Shown: positions 29,028-38,311, counted from the first letter of the stretch. The stretch: 49,836 bases of DNA from Coriobacteriales bacterium (GCA_017515595.1 JAFWFL010000023.1:1-49836), one strand, 5' to 3'. Made by a program: numbers and translations. Notes: generated from the letters alone by a model not told the origin.

Positions 29028-29057
29028 AAAAAGCCCGCCAGTAAAGGCGGGCTTTTT
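29028..29057. terminator. Bidirectional terminator between convergent genes
   Basis: AAAAAGCCCGCC (29028-29039) and GGCGGGCTTTTT (29046-29057) pair perfectly with A and T runs on both sides, so it can stop ppdK read-through and the minus-strand gene ending at 29089. Confidence 0.92.
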
Positions 29058-29088
29058 ATTGGCAAAGGATCAGATGTCAGACCATGGT

Positions 29089-30213
29089 TTATTCGCCAAT
29101 AACACGGTCACAGGTAATGGTGGGAACAAGCATGATTTCACCGTTCGAATTCTGGTACTGGGTAGAACCGCTGATGCTGCCAAAGTATGAGATAGGACCG
29201 CCTTCATAGAGCGAACCGGCTATTGAATTCTTAAGATAGGTAATCTCAACAACAGCGCTCGAATCACTGTAAACAGAAACATACGCAGTGTACGAAGTTT
29301 CGTTATCGATAATAGACAAAATGGTACCAAACGCGGTTGTAAGAGTTCCCACGTAAGATTCAGTATCATTGACAATGACGCCATATTGCATAGGAACATA
29401 GCCATTGTCACCGGGTCGAGAAACCAAAGAATCATTAACGAGTGTCAATTGAGAAGTTGCGGTATTGAGAGCCTCGGCCGAGGAGTTCGCATTGGCAAGA
29501 ACTACCGTTGAGGATACAACTGCTGACCTCAGGCGTTCAAGGCTGTATACCGTATAATTGGTCTTGGTAATCTCGCGGGTATAGGTAGCGTCAGCATTAA
29601 GTATTGCCTGGGCGAGAGCTTTTTGATCATCGTTGAAGGCAGCGGTGTTCATGCCGGCGAGAGGGCCAGTTGCAGGTGTTGTGTCAGAATCTGTTGAGCA
29701 GGAATTAAGCGCGATGGTGAGAAGAATTACAAGAATAAGAAGACCGGCGCAAACACCAATAAAGAGAGGATTGGTAAAAATAGACTTTTTAAACGCACCG
29801 CAATGCGGGCAGCGTATCTGAGTTCTGTCAACGGGGTTTCCGCATATGCGGCATGCGTCGCCGGTGCCCATGTAATCATCAGGATTGGGTTTAACGCTGG
29901 CAGCTTTGGAACCGGAGAACTTCTCGACAATGCCTGAGAAGAAAGAAGAAACACTGCCGGCTACACTCGATGCAACGGCAGCGACTTTATTTTCTCCGGC
30001 CTGCTTTTTCTCACCCTTGTCAGAAACTAAACTGCGTGGTTTACGCACTGTGCCGTATGCAGATTCAGAAGAAGCGCCAGCGTAAGGGTCATCAAAAGTT
30101 GGCTGTATAGGATCGCCGGCCTGTTGTTGAACAGCATAGTTCCTCTGCGTTTGCTGCTCAAAAGAATTGGTCTGTCCGGCATATAGATTTGAAGAAGTAC
30201 GGTCATCCCGCAT
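29089..30213 (-). CDS. Zinc-ribbon membrane protein of unknown function
   Basis: 374 residues from ATG 30213, which has AGGAGG upstream; the longer frame to 30258 lacks a site. The cytoplasmic N-terminal 120 residues are Gln/Asn/Ser-rich and disordered. A zinc ribbon follows, CRICGNPVDRTQIRCPHCGAF, and then one membrane helix (LFIGVCAGLLILVILLTIAL). The C-terminal 190 residues are extracytoplasmic, starting NSCSTDSDTTPATGP, with no recognised domain. The layout zinc ribbon plus single helix plus extracytoplasmic domain occurs in many Gram-positive proteins of unknown role. It is monocistronic, divergent from rplS across 362 bases. Confidence 0.85.
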   Translation of the reverse strand: MRDDRTSSNLYAGQTNSFEQQTQRNYAVQQQAGDPIQPTFDDPYAGASSESAYGTVRKPRSLVSDKGEKKQAGENKVAAVASSVAGSVSSFFSGIVEKFSGSKAASVKPNPDDYMGTGDACRICGNPVDRTQIRCPHCGAFKKSIFTNPLFIGVCAGLLILVILLTIALNSCSTDSDTTPATGPLAGMNTAAFNDDQKALAQAILNADATYTREITKTNYTVYSLERLRSAVVSSTVVLANANSSAEALNTATSQLTLVNDSLVSRPGDNGYVPMQYGVIVNDTESYVGTLTTAFGTILSIIDNETSYTAYVSVYSDSSAVVEITYLKNSIAGSLYEGGPISYFGSISGSTQYQNSNGEIMLVPTITCDRVIGE

Positions 30214-30575
30214 GGGAGCCTCCTGCATAACACAAATACAAGGATATAATCGTGACAAATTATCCTAACACATTTGGCGGGATATCTTGTGTACGAATAA
30301 AGGGAACTATAAAAGAATAAATCGAACATACACTCATCATGTAGTAAACGTGTGCTCATGATCAGAATCTTATAAGAAAGGCGCTGCTTCAAAATCTTTG
30401 ATATGCGTGTAAATTGTGAGAAAAACAAGAAGAATATGTTGATGGTCTTGAAGATACGTTGGTTTAAAAGAAAATACTTGCGAAAGATGCCTCTCTAGAT
30501 TTATACTTCTTCGGCTAAATTACAAACAGGCACATGTGTGTCTGGCTCGATGAGAAAGAATAGGTAGTAGAGATT
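30214..30575. other. Divergent intergenic region
   Basis: This 362-base stretch holds the start region of the zinc-ribbon gene (minus) and the leader of rplS (plus). I see no credible ORF, tRNA or large hairpin. It is A+T-rich. The only assignable element is the candidate promoter at 30478-30507. Confidence 0.6.
30478..30507 (+). promoter_or_regulatory. Candidate promoter of rplS
   Basis: TTGCGA (30478-30483), 18 bases and TATACT (30502-30507) give a plausible sigma-70 site about 70 bases before the rplS start. The -35 matches four of six positions. Confidence 0.45.
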
Positions 30576-30917
30576 ATGGATTACATTCGTGCACTTGAGC
30601 GTCAGCAGATTCGCGAGGATATCCCGCAGACTCGTGTTGGTGACAACGTGAAGGTTCATTATCGCATTAAGGAAGGCGATCGTGAGCGTATCCAGGTTTT
30701 CCAGGGCGACATTATTCGTAAGTCAGGCGAGGGTGCTCGTGAGACCTTTACCGTTCGTAAGATCAGCTTTGGCGTAGGTGTAGAGCGTACCTTCCCGGTA
30801 CATTCACCAAAGATCGCCAAGCTTGAGGTTGTACGTCACGGCCGCGTACGTCGCGCAAAGCTTTACTTCCTCCGCGACCGTATGGGCAAGGCTGCACGTC
30901 TTCGCGAAGAGCGCTAA
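30576..30917 (+). CDS. rplS: 50S ribosomal protein L19
   Basis: 113 residues. It lies at the interface of the 30S and 50S subunits. Signatures are [13 protein letters not shown]-like ([20 protein letters not shown]), [13 protein letters not shown] and [20 protein letters not shown]. The Shine-Dalgarno is weak (AGGTAG). A strong terminator follows directly. Confidence 0.98.
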   Translation: MDYIRALERQQIREDIPQTRVGDNVKVHYRIKEGDRERIQVFQGDIIRKSGEGARETFTVRKISFGVGVERTFPVHSPKIAKLEVVRHGRVRRAKLYFLRDRMGKAARLREER

Positions 30918-30939
30918 TTTTTGTTTTTGATTGTCTCAA

Positions 30940-30975
30940 ACAAAAAACCCGTACCGTTTGGTGCGGGTTTTTTGT
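30940..30975 (+). terminator. Terminator of rplS
   Basis: ACAAAAAACCCGTACC (30940-30955) pairs with GGTGCGGGTTTTTTGT (30960-30975), one G-U pair and a 4-base loop. The stem ends 23 bases before rnhB. Confidence 0.93.
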
Positions 30976-30998
30976 TAGGAATAACACAGAGGGACGCT

Positions 30999-31769
30999 AT
31001 GGCACAAGAGCGGTCACAAAAAACGGTTGGAGAGATTAAGCTTCTCTTGAAAGAGGCCACATTTGAAGATCTGCCCGGGTTGATTGCTCCTTTAGAACAG
31101 GACTCACGCGAACAGATAAAGAAGCTTGTTGCGTCTACGCAAAAGCGCTATATAAAAGAAGCGCAGGAACGCGTGAGGGTCGAGAAAATGTACGATCTCA
31201 TGCATACGTACGGCGGTAACGGCGTTATTCTGGGTGTGGATGAAGTAGGACGCGGACCTTTGGCGGGCCCTCTTGTAGTGTGTGCGGTGGCGCTCCCTGA
31301 TTCTCCTCTTATTTGGGGGATCAATGATTCAAAGCAACTTACGCCGCAACGGCGCGAAGAACTTGCGCAAATCATATGTGAACGGGCACTGGCTGTAGGT
31401 ATTGCTCAGATTGAACCGGCGCAAATAGATGAAGACGGCATGGCGCATTGCCTTCATACTGCGATGCGTATGGCAGTAGAAGATGCACATATTGCGTATG
31501 ATGCGGTTTTAATTGACGGTGTACCAATGCATTTGGGTTTGAACGAGATTGCCATTCCGCAGGGCGATGCAAAAATTGCGGCTATTGCTGCAGCAAGTAT
31601 TGTGGCAAAAGTTAACAGGGATGCCCAGCTGGTAGCGGCGCAATCGCGTTATCCCGGTTACGGATTTGCCAATAACAAAGGCTATGGCTCGGCAGAACAC
31701 ATAGCGGCAATCAAACAGCTTGGTATTACCGACTACCACAGAAAAACGTTTTGCCACGCGTTTATCTAA
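30999..31769 (+). CDS. rnhB: Ribonuclease HII
   Basis: 256 residues from ATG 30999, with GAGGGA upstream; an earlier in-frame ATG lies before the rplS terminator and would place its hairpin in the coding region. It removes single ribonucleotides and RNA from DNA. The catalytic motif is GVDEVGRGPLAGPLV, followed by INDSKQLTPQRRE, DAVLIDG and ASIVAKVNRDAQL. A 70-residue N-terminal helical extension (EIKLLLKEATFEDLPGLI) precedes the catalytic domain, as in several Gram-positive RNases HII. Confidence 0.96.
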   Translation: MAQERSQKTVGEIKLLLKEATFEDLPGLIAPLEQDSREQIKKLVASTQKRYIKEAQERVRVEKMYDLMHTYGGNGVILGVDEVGRGPLAGPLVVCAVALPDSPLIWGINDSKQLTPQRREELAQIICERALAVGIAQIEPAQIDEDGMAHCLHTAMRMAVEDAHIAYDAVLIDGVPMHLGLNEIAIPQGDAKIAAIAAASIVAKVNRDAQLVAAQSRYPGYGFANNKGYGSAEHIAAIKQLGITDYHRKTFCHAFI

Positions 31770-31883
31770 TAGTATATGAACATACTGTGTGTCTCCACAG
31801 ACTGTTCAATATGGATTTTTATGTTTAATAACTGAAATAACAATATATATCTGCCTGGATAGCAGACCAAAAACGTTGTCATC

Positions 31884-31916
31884 TTTCTGAAAGGTTTTTG
31901 TAAGCTTTCTGTAAGG
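31884..31916 (+). promoter_or_regulatory. Three tandem 11-bp repeats upstream of yraN-comM-dprA
   Basis: TTTCTGAAAGG, TTTTTGTAAGC and TTTCTGTAAGG follow each other without gaps, giving TGAAAG-N5-TGTAAG-N5-TGTAAG. This is the geometry of OmpR/PhoB/WalR-type binding sites (the WalR box is TGTWAH-N5-TGTWAH). A -10-like GGTAAT lies 13 bases further on. Binding is inferred. Confidence 0.5.
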
Positions 31917-31962
31917 CGATTTGTGACATGGTAATCCTGCTCAAGTTTAACGGAGGTGGGAC

Positions 31963-32400
31963 ATGTCACAAGAAGCAGAGCGCCTTGCCTGGCAATCAAT
32001 AGAGATACAAGAAGAAGACCTACAGGGCATTGATTTAAAAGATCCCAAGGATGTAGGGAGACTCGGAGAGTTACTGGCTGCACGTTATCTCAATGAAAAC
32101 GGGTACGAAAATATTGTAACCAATTACCGCTGTATTTACGGAGAAGCAGATATTGTATGCTCGTACGGACAAACTATTGTTATGGTTGAGGTGAAGACAC
32201 GCACCAACAAGTATGTTTATCCGGAAGAAAAAGTAAATGCAAAGAAGATACAAAAGTACCGCTCAATCTGTCTTAATTATCTGATGCACCACAGCGAAAT
32301 CGAAAATATCGAGTTTGATGTTATTGCCATTAATGTCATTGACAGTAAACACGGCAAGATTTGTCACATTGCAGGCATCAGCGAATGGGATTACTTATGA
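31963..32400 (+). CDS. yraN: YraN/UPF0102 family nuclease-like protein
   Basis: 145 residues. The family has a restriction-endonuclease-like fold; its role is not settled. The signature parts are LGELLAARYLNENGYENIVTN, the presumed metal site GEADIV and VEVKTRTNK. A 28-residue N-terminal extension (MSQEAERLAWQSIEIQEE) is unusual but the ATG has a strong GGAGG. Its stop overlaps the comM start (ATGA), so the two are translationally coupled; yraN, comM and dprA together are a common DNA uptake/processing cluster. Confidence 0.93.
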   Translation: MSQEAERLAWQSIEIQEEDLQGIDLKDPKDVGRLGELLAARYLNENGYENIVTNYRCIYGEADIVCSYGQTIVMVEVKTRTNKYVYPEEKVNAKKIQKYRSICLNYLMHHSEIENIEFDVIAINVIDSKHGKICHIAGISEWDYL

Positions 32401-33917
32401 GCGGCATAGCGGTAGTGCAAACTGCTATGGTGCGCGGTATGGAGGCATTGCCTATTCGGGTGGAGGTCAGCATGTCAGCAGGATTGCCGGGCATTGTTAT
32501 AGTGGGCAGGCCTGACCCGGCAATTGCCGAGTCGCGTTCACGCGTGCGATGTGCCCTCAAATCAGCCGGTTTTAAAATGCCGCGCGAGAGCGTAACAGTA
32601 AACCTTTCTCCGGCAGAAATACCAAAAATGGGCACGTCGTTTGACTTGCCCATTGCGCTGGCTATCTTAGCGGCAAGCGGACAAATTCCTACAGACGGTT
32701 TTGAGAATGCACTCATAGTGGGAGAACTGTCACTCGATGGCCGGCTCAGAACTCCGCGTGGTCTTGTGGCTTGTGCTGCTCTTGCCGTGCAAACCAATAA
32801 AACGCTCATATGTCCCAAGAGCACACTTTTTGATGCCATTGGGAACATTCACGGGAGATTCGTGAGCTCGCTTGATGAGTTTAGGAATCCCTTGAGCTTT
32901 GTGGGAGAAGATATTGAGTGTGTTTGTATAGACAACAGTTTGCCGCCGAGTGTGCATGGTTTCTCGGACGTCGCGGGACAATCATTGGCAAAGCGCGCGC
33001 TGGCGATTGGCGCCTCTGCACGGCTTGGCGTGCTCATGATAGGCCCTCCGGGAATTGGCAAAACACTGCTTGCGAGCTGTATACCGTCACTTTTACCACC
33101 TCTGAACGACAAAGAGCTTTATGAAACTGCTCTTTTGCATTCACTTGTGGGAGATGATGTTGACAGCATTGTATCAAGAATCAGGCCATTTAGAGCGCCT
33201 CATCACAGCACAAGTATGGCTGGTCTTATTGGGGGGGGTAAACCGGTACGTCCCGGAGAGATTTCTCTTGCACATAACGGAGTTCTCTTTTTAGACGAGA
33301 TGGGCGAATTTGCTTCTAAGACACTCCAGGCATTAAGGCAGCCGCTCGAAGAAAAAGCCGTAAGGATTACGAGAATAGAAGGAACTTATGAGTTTCCTTG
33401 CAACTTTGAGCTTGTTGCGGCGAGTAACCCCTGCCCCTGCGGGAAACTCGGCGATCCAAACGGAACCTGCACCTGCACTGAAGCCGCTATTGCATCGTAC
33501 AGGACCAGGCTTGTGGGCCCTCTTATAGACCGGGTTCATATGGTAATCAGGTTGGAGAGACCCTCGGTTGCCGAGATTATGGCAGGCGCCAAACCTAACG
33601 AGACATTTGAGTGGCGCCAAAAAGTATGTGATGCCGTTGCGTTTATGAAGGAGCGTGAAGACTTACAAAAGAGAAATGAAGTATCAGAAGGAGCAATGCG
33701 TTCGAGCATGGTTTATATTCTGCAAAAACTCGCGTTTTATCCAAAAGCAATGAATCTCATAGAAAAAATGATCGAAAACGGCAATGTCTCGGTGCGCGGA
33801 GCATACGCTCTGGTAAAAGTTGCCCGCGCTGTAGCCGACTTTGAGCAGAGCGCCGAGGTTTCTGAGGACCATGTATTGGAAGCTGTAAACTACAGGGATG
33901 CCCAGGTGATATCATGA
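32397..33917 (+). CDS. comM: YifB/ComM-type Mg-chelatase-like AAA ATPase
   Basis: 506 residues from ATG 32397, which overlaps the yraN stop by four bases. ComM is a hexameric helicase for branch migration in natural transformation. The N-terminal domain is Lon-protease-like (GLPGIVIVGRPDPAIAESRSR, VTVNLSPAEIPKMG); the AAA domain has Walker A MIGPPGIGKTLLAS, Walker B GVLFLDEMGEF and an NPCPCG zinc-like motif (ASNPCPCGKLGDPNGTCTC). The C-terminus is the Mg-chelatase-type helical lid. The start of dprA overlaps the stop. Confidence 0.95.
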   Translation: MSGIAVVQTAMVRGMEALPIRVEVSMSAGLPGIVIVGRPDPAIAESRSRVRCALKSAGFKMPRESVTVNLSPAEIPKMGTSFDLPIALAILAASGQIPTDGFENALIVGELSLDGRLRTPRGLVACAALAVQTNKTLICPKSTLFDAIGNIHGRFVSSLDEFRNPLSFVGEDIECVCIDNSLPPSVHGFSDVAGQSLAKRALAIGASARLGVLMIGPPGIGKTLLASCIPSLLPPLNDKELYETALLHSLVGDDVDSIVSRIRPFRAPHHSTSMAGLIGGGKPVRPGEISLAHNGVLFLDEMGEFASKTLQALRQPLEEKAVRITRIEGTYEFPCNFELVAASNPCPCGKLGDPNGTCTCTEAAIASYRTRLVGPLIDRVHMVIRLERPSVAEIMAGAKPNETFEWRQKVCDAVAFMKEREDLQKRNEVSEGAMRSSMVYILQKLAFYPKAMNLIEKMIENGNVSVRGAYALVKVARAVADFEQSAEVSEDHVLEAVNYRDAQVIS

Positions 33918-34861
33918 CAATGCAATACCCGGAGCTAAGCGGGAACCGCTTTTTTATTACGCCAAAAGACCCAAACTATCCAAAGATGTTTTATGAGCTC
34001 GAAGATCCTCCTGATATCTATGTACTGGGAGATCCAAAGGCTCTCGAAGAGCCGGGAGTATCGGTAATTGGCGCCCGTAAAGCGACGCCTTACGGGATCG
34101 CCTGTGCACGCATGGCAGCACGCTGCGCGGTAGAACATGGTTTAACGGTGGTATCCGGAGCTGCGATGGGATGCGACCAGGCAGGGCAAATAGAGGCAAT
34201 GCGCCGCGGAGGAAGAGTAGTCTGTGTGCTTGGCACGGGCGCAAACGTTGCATACCCAAAGAGCTCTTATGACCTTCTTACCTATGCGGCAACAACACCG
34301 GGATGTGCGGTGATATCGCTGTTGCCCTGGGATTCTCAGCCGCAAAGATGGGCGTTTAAGAAGCGCAATGAGCTCATAGCTGCGGCTTCTTTGATTCTTG
34401 TAGTATGCGAAGCAGGTTGCCCCTCAGGTACAATGAGTACCTGTGAGGTTTCTGACATGCTCGGACATACCATATGCGTATTCCCGGGCTCGGTATTCTC
34501 ACCCAACTCAGCCGGGTCAAACATGCTCATACAGCAAGGCGCTCAGGTATTCTTGGGTAAAGATGATCTTGATATCGCGTTTACCATGTATTACGGGAGT
34601 ATGTGTTTAAGATCACCTCGTGAGCAAAAACCTTCCGGCGGAGAAGAAGATAACCAAGAAGAACCGCTCTCAGCGATTTTGGTTAAGGCGCTTATGGCTT
34701 CGCCTATGAAACTCGGGGATATCTCGGCCGGCTTGGAATATAATGCCATAGATATCATGCGTGAGCTGAGCGCACTTGAGATTCAGGGAACGGTTGTGCG
34801 CTTAACAGATGGAAGGTACTCAATTTCTGAGAACAGCTATCTCAGAAGTGCAAACGAGTAG
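33914..34861 (+). CDS. dprA: DNA processing protein DprA
   Basis: 315 residues. DprA loads RecA on incoming single strands during transformation. The Rossmann-like core includes VSVIGARKATPYG, VVSGAAMGCDQAGQIEA, VVCVLGTGANVAYP and FKKRNELIAAASLILVVCEAG, with FPGSVFSPNSAGSNMLIQQGA. A C-terminal winged-helix-like segment follows (LGDISAGLEYNAIDIMRELSALEIQGTV, in part). It overlaps comM by four bases. No comEC or other uptake genes are in the window, so competence is not shown. Confidence 0.96.
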   Translation: MTMQYPELSGNRFFITPKDPNYPKMFYELEDPPDIYVLGDPKALEEPGVSVIGARKATPYGIACARMAARCAVEHGLTVVSGAAMGCDQAGQIEAMRRGGRVVCVLGTGANVAYPKSSYDLLTYAATTPGCAVISLLPWDSQPQRWAFKKRNELIAAASLILVVCEAGCPSGTMSTCEVSDMLGHTICVFPGSVFSPNSAGSNMLIQQGAQVFLGKDDLDIAFTMYYGSMCLRSPREQKPSGGEEDNQEEPLSAILVKALMASPMKLGDISAGLEYNAIDIMRELSALEIQGTVVRLTDGRYSISENSYLRSANE

Positions 34862-34867
34862 TACCAT

Positions 34868-36265
34868 ATGCAAAATAAAGGTTTTGATACGGAAGGCGCG
34901 CAGGCAATGGTGAAGGAAAAAGCTCGGGTTACGGTTATTGGTGCAGGTCTTGCGGGGTCGGAGTGTGCATTACAGCTTGCCAAACGGGGGGTTAGCGTTG
35001 ATTTATATGAGATGCGCCCCAACCAAATGACACCGGCTCATAAAACCGGTATGTTTGCCGAGTTTGTATGTTCCAATTCGCTTAAATCAACGCGTCCTGA
35101 TTCTGCGGCCGGTTTGCTCAAAGAAGAACTCCACCGGCTGGGGAGCATAGTTTTGAAATGTGCTGAAGATACAAGCGTACCGGCAGGAGGGGCTCTTGCG
35201 GTTGATCGCGATAAGTTTAGCGCTCAGGTCAGCGCATCTATAGAAGCTGAGCCTCTTATTCATGTTATCCGTGAAGAAGTGACCGAGATACCCGCAGAAG
35301 GTCATGTGGTTATTGCAGCGGGACCGCTTTGTTCAGAAGCTTTGTTCGCGAATATCGGCAGCCGGGTGAGCGGGAATCTCTCGTTCTTTGATGCGGCAGC
35401 TCCCATTGTTGATGCTGCTTCGCTTGATTATGCAAAAGTCTTTACCCAGTCCAGGTATGACAAAGATTCTGACGGCGACTATCTTAACTGCCCCATGAAT
35501 AAAGAAGAATACGACGCCTTTATGGATGCTCTTCTTGCGGCTGACCGGGTGATTCTCCATGATTTTGAGCGCTCGGAGTTGTTCCAGGCTTGCCAGCCGG
35601 TAGAAGAAGTTGCGCGTACCGGTCATGATGCCTTGCGCTTTGGCGCGCTTAAACCGGTGGGAATTGTTGACCCGCATACCGGCAAGCGTCCCTGGGCCGT
35701 AGTACAGCTGAGAGCCGAGAACCGCGAGCTTACAGCATACAACCTCGTGGGATTCCAAACCAATCTCACGTTCTCTGAGCAAAAGCGTGTTTTTGGTATG
35801 ATTCCCGGCCTTGAACAGGCAGAATATTTTAGATATGGCGTTATGCACCGCAATTCTTTTATTGATGCGCCTCGATCGCTTGATGCAACGTTCGCCTTAA
35901 AGGATGATCCAAGGGTACATTTTGCCGGACAAATCACCGGAACAGAAGGGTACACAGAAGCAATTGCCACAGGACTTTACAGCGCTATGCAAACATATGC
36001 GCAGATTTGCGGAGAAACTCTCGAAGATCTGCCAAATACTGGAGCGCTCGGCTCTCTTATTGCTTATGCGACATCTCCCGATACCAAAGAATATCAGCCT
36101 ATGCACGTAAACTTTGGTGTTGTTCCTCCGCTTGAAAATGCAAAACGGATGCCTAAGAAAGACCGTTATGCTGCTTATGTAAAACGCGCTTTGGATGATC
36201 TTGACGTCTGGCTTACACGAAACAAAACAAAAGCCGGTATTGAGGCGGGTGCGGTATGCCCATAA
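34868..36265 (+). CDS. trmFO: tRNA uridine-54 C5-methyltransferase, folate- and FAD-dependent
   Basis: 465 residues from ATG 34868; ATG 34907 is an alternative with a weak GAAGG. It makes m5U54 in the T-loop using methylenetetrahydrofolate and FAD. The FAD-binding N-terminus is VTVIGAGLAGSECALQLAKRG, followed by YEMRP and FAEFVCSNSLKS, with the NADPH/FAD motif VIAAGP. The conserved C-terminal segment is GQITGTEGYTEAIATGL and YQPMHVNFGVVPPL. The xer gene begins inside its last codons. Confidence 0.97.
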   Translation: MQNKGFDTEGAQAMVKEKARVTVIGAGLAGSECALQLAKRGVSVDLYEMRPNQMTPAHKTGMFAEFVCSNSLKSTRPDSAAGLLKEELHRLGSIVLKCAEDTSVPAGGALAVDRDKFSAQVSASIEAEPLIHVIREEVTEIPAEGHVVIAAGPLCSEALFANIGSRVSGNLSFFDAAAPIVDAASLDYAKVFTQSRYDKDSDGDYLNCPMNKEEYDAFMDALLAADRVILHDFERSELFQACQPVEEVARTGHDALRFGALKPVGIVDPHTGKRPWAVVQLRAENRELTAYNLVGFQTNLTFSEQKRVFGMIPGLEQAEYFRYGVMHRNSFIDAPRSLDATFALKDDPRVHFAGQITGTEGYTEAIATGLYSAMQTYAQICGETLEDLPNTGALGSLIAYATSPDTKEYQPMHVNFGVVPPLENAKRMPKKDRYAAYVKRALDDLDVWLTRNKTKAGIEAGAVCP

Positions 36266-37182
36266 ACGATGAAGCGCTCGTTGAGGAGTTTTGCACATAT
36301 CTTTCTAATGTGTTGTTCTATTCTCCCCAAACGGTGAGGGCTTACAGAAGCGATATAGAGACATTCCTTGTGTGGGCAAAATCTGCGGGAATAATTGTGG
36401 AGCATGCTACGCATAAAGACTTCAGGCGCTATTTGGCAGCTCTTGACGGTGCAGATTATGCACGACGTTCGGTTAACAGACATCTATCTTCTTTGCGCAC
36501 ATTTTATGGGTGGCTTAATCGCGAAGGTTATGCCGAGACTGATGCCGCTCATGCAGTCACAAGCCCCAAGCTCACAAAACCGCTCCCCCGGGGAATAACT
36601 CAGGCAGACCTTACAAGTATGTTTGATGCATGCGAAGGCGATTCTCCCGAGCAGATTCGTGACCGTGCCTTCCTGGAACTTCTCTTTGCAAGCGGCGCCC
36701 GTATTTCTGAGATGAGCACTCTTAATGTGAATGATTTAGACACAGCGGCTGCAACGGTAAGGCTATTTGGAAAGGGGAGCAAAGAGCGCATTGTTCCTAT
36801 TCACGCCCTTGCGGTAAACGCGTCCCGGGAGTATCTGCAAAATGCACGCCCGTATCTTTTGTCATGCGGAGCCGGCAAGAGCTCTCAAAAGCGCGATGAT
36901 GCCATACAGGCTTTCTTTATATCACCTACCGGAATTCGCATGAGTGCTGATGTCTTGCGAAAGCGCTTTTCTTTTATCAAACAGGCAGCCGGAGTAACTG
37001 CTCAGGTATCTCCGCACTCGGTGCGTCATACTTTTGCAACAGACTTGCTCGAAGGCGGGGCAGATTTGCGCTCCGTCCAGGAGATGCTTGGACATGCGAG
37101 TCTCTCGACCACGCAGATTTATACGCATGTTACACCTCAACGGCTGCGTGAGGTTACGTTGCAGGCGCATCCTCGGGCGTAA
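36256..37182 (+). CDS. xerC: Tyrosine recombinase, XerC/XerD type
   Basis: 308 residues; it overlaps trmFO by ten bases. It resolves chromosome dimers at dif. An N-terminal SAM-like core-binding domain (YSPQTVRAYRSDIETFLVW) precedes the catalytic domain with GARISEMSTL (first arginine), GKGSKERIVPI, the H-x-x-R box HSVRHTFATDLLEGG and the tyrosine in TTQIYTHV. A 20-residue insert (SCGAGKSSQKRDDA) occurs between strands. Chromosomal context next to trmFO argues for a housekeeping Xer, not a phage integrase; whether it is XerC or XerD cannot be decided here. Confidence 0.93.
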   Translation: MPINDEALVEEFCTYLSNVLFYSPQTVRAYRSDIETFLVWAKSAGIIVEHATHKDFRRYLAALDGADYARRSVNRHLSSLRTFYGWLNREGYAETDAAHAVTSPKLTKPLPRGITQADLTSMFDACEGDSPEQIRDRAFLELLFASGARISEMSTLNVNDLDTAAATVRLFGKGSKERIVPIHALAVNASREYLQNARPYLLSCGAGKSSQKRDDAIQAFFISPTGIRMSADVLRKRFSFIKQAAGVTAQVSPHSVRHTFATDLLEGGADLRSVQEMLGHASLSTTQIYTHVTPQRLREVTLQAHPRA

Positions 37183-37220
37183 TTAATCAAAATACAAATG
37201 TTACCTTTAAGGAGCAAGAT

Positions 37221-37727
37221 ATGATGCGTGTTACTATTTATACAGACGGGGCTTCTCGGGGGAATCCGGGGCCCGGCGGGTATGGGAGTGTTCTCTTGTA
37301 TACAGATCCTCGGGGAGAGCTTCATACGCTGGAGCTTTCAGAAGGGTATGCTATGACGACAAATAACCGTATGGAGCTCATGGGGGTAATATCTGCACTT
37401 GAGGCGCTTAAGCGTCCTTGTGAGGTAGATATTTACAGTGATTCGCAGTATGTAGTAAAGGCGAATGAGGAAAACTGGGTAGCCGGTTGGAAGATGCGGG
37501 GATGGAGAACTACAAATAAGCAGCCGGTTAAAAACAAAGACTTATGGGAGAGGCTCCTGCAGGCGAGCGAGCCGCATGTTATACATTATTTTTGGGTTAA
37601 AGGCCATGATGGCGATTTATATAACGAGCGTTGTGACGAGCTGGCAACAAACGCGGCAGACGGGGAGAACCTTCTTGAAGACGTTGGTTTTGAAGAGAAC
37701 AATGAACAAAGTGTTCTAGAGTTTTAA
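37221..37727 (+). CDS. rnhA: Ribonuclease HI
   Basis: 168 residues. It degrades RNA in RNA-DNA hybrids. The catalytic acids sit in YTDGASRGNPGPGGYG, NRMELMGVISAL, YSDSQYVVK and the DELA motif near the end, with the VKGHDGDLYNERCD signature. The C-terminus has about 20 additional acidic residues. AAGGAG precedes the ATG. The stop codon overlaps that of engB on the other strand. Confidence 0.97.
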   Translation: MMRVTIYTDGASRGNPGPGGYGSVLLYTDPRGELHTLELSEGYAMTTNNRMELMGVISALEALKRPCEVDIYSDSQYVVKANEENWVAGWKMRGWRTTNKQPVKNKDLWERLLQASEPHVIHYFWVKGHDGDLYNERCDELATNAADGENLLEDVGFEENNEQSVLEF

Positions 37728-38311
37728 GAGCAGACATGTGTGATATGTGCTCGCAGGTCTTCTATACCGGTGCTGTTATCGCTTGAAGTAATGATTGAAG
37801 TCACATCCTCAGGGATATTCAGAAGGTCTCGAATAAGCAGATTCTGCTCCTGAGCTTTGGTTTTACTGATCTTATCTGCTTTGGTGAGAACAATAGTGTA
37901 AGGCAGCTCTCTGTCCTGTAAAAACTCTACCATGGCATGATCGAGTTTTGATGGGTCATGGCGAATATCGATTAACGAGCATACTGTAGCAAACGGTCTG
38001 TCTTGATTAAGATAGCCGTCAATCAGTTTGCTCCAGCGTTCTATTTCTGCTTTTGGAGCTTGGGCATACCCGTAGCCGGGAAGATCAACAAAGTGAACAT
38101 TGCTTGACCCGTAGAAGTTTATGGTTGCCGTTTTACCCGGTTTTGATGACACCTTTGCAAGTCCTTTGCGGTTAAAGAGCTTATTAATAAGCGAAGACTT
38201 GCCCACATTGGATCTTCCGGCAAAAACAACCTCAGGCAGCGTACCCTGGGGAATCTGTTCGAGAGAGCCGTAAGAAGTTAAAAACTTAACCTCATTAAAA
38301 TTAATAATCAT
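37724..38311 (-). CDS. engB: Ribosome biogenesis GTPase YsxC/EngB
   Basis: 195 residues from ATG 38311, chosen for TGAGG seven bases upstream; an upstream in-frame start gives an atypical basic extension. It acts in late 50S assembly. Motifs are FAGRSNVGKSSLINKLFN (G1), KPGKTATINFY (G2), FVDLPGYGYA (G3), LTKADK (G4) and the C-terminal ITSSDNSTGIEDLR (G5). Convergent with rnhA, with a four-base overlap of the ends. Confidence 0.96.
   Translation of the reverse strand: MIINFNEVKFLTSYGSLEQIPQGTLPEVVFAGRSNVGKSSLINKLFNRKGLAKVSSKPGKTATINFYGSSNVHFVDLPGYGYAQAPKAEIERWSKLIDGYLNQDRPFATVCSLIDIRHDPSKLDHAMVEFLQDRELPYTIVLTKADKISKTKAQEQNLLIRDLLNIPEDVTSIITSSDNSTGIEDLRAHITHVCS

Noticed and set aside
36256-37182. 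Integrase of a mobile element linked to the RiPP cluster
   Set aside because: The recombinase overlaps trmFO, is far from the cluster and is a usual chromosomal Xer.
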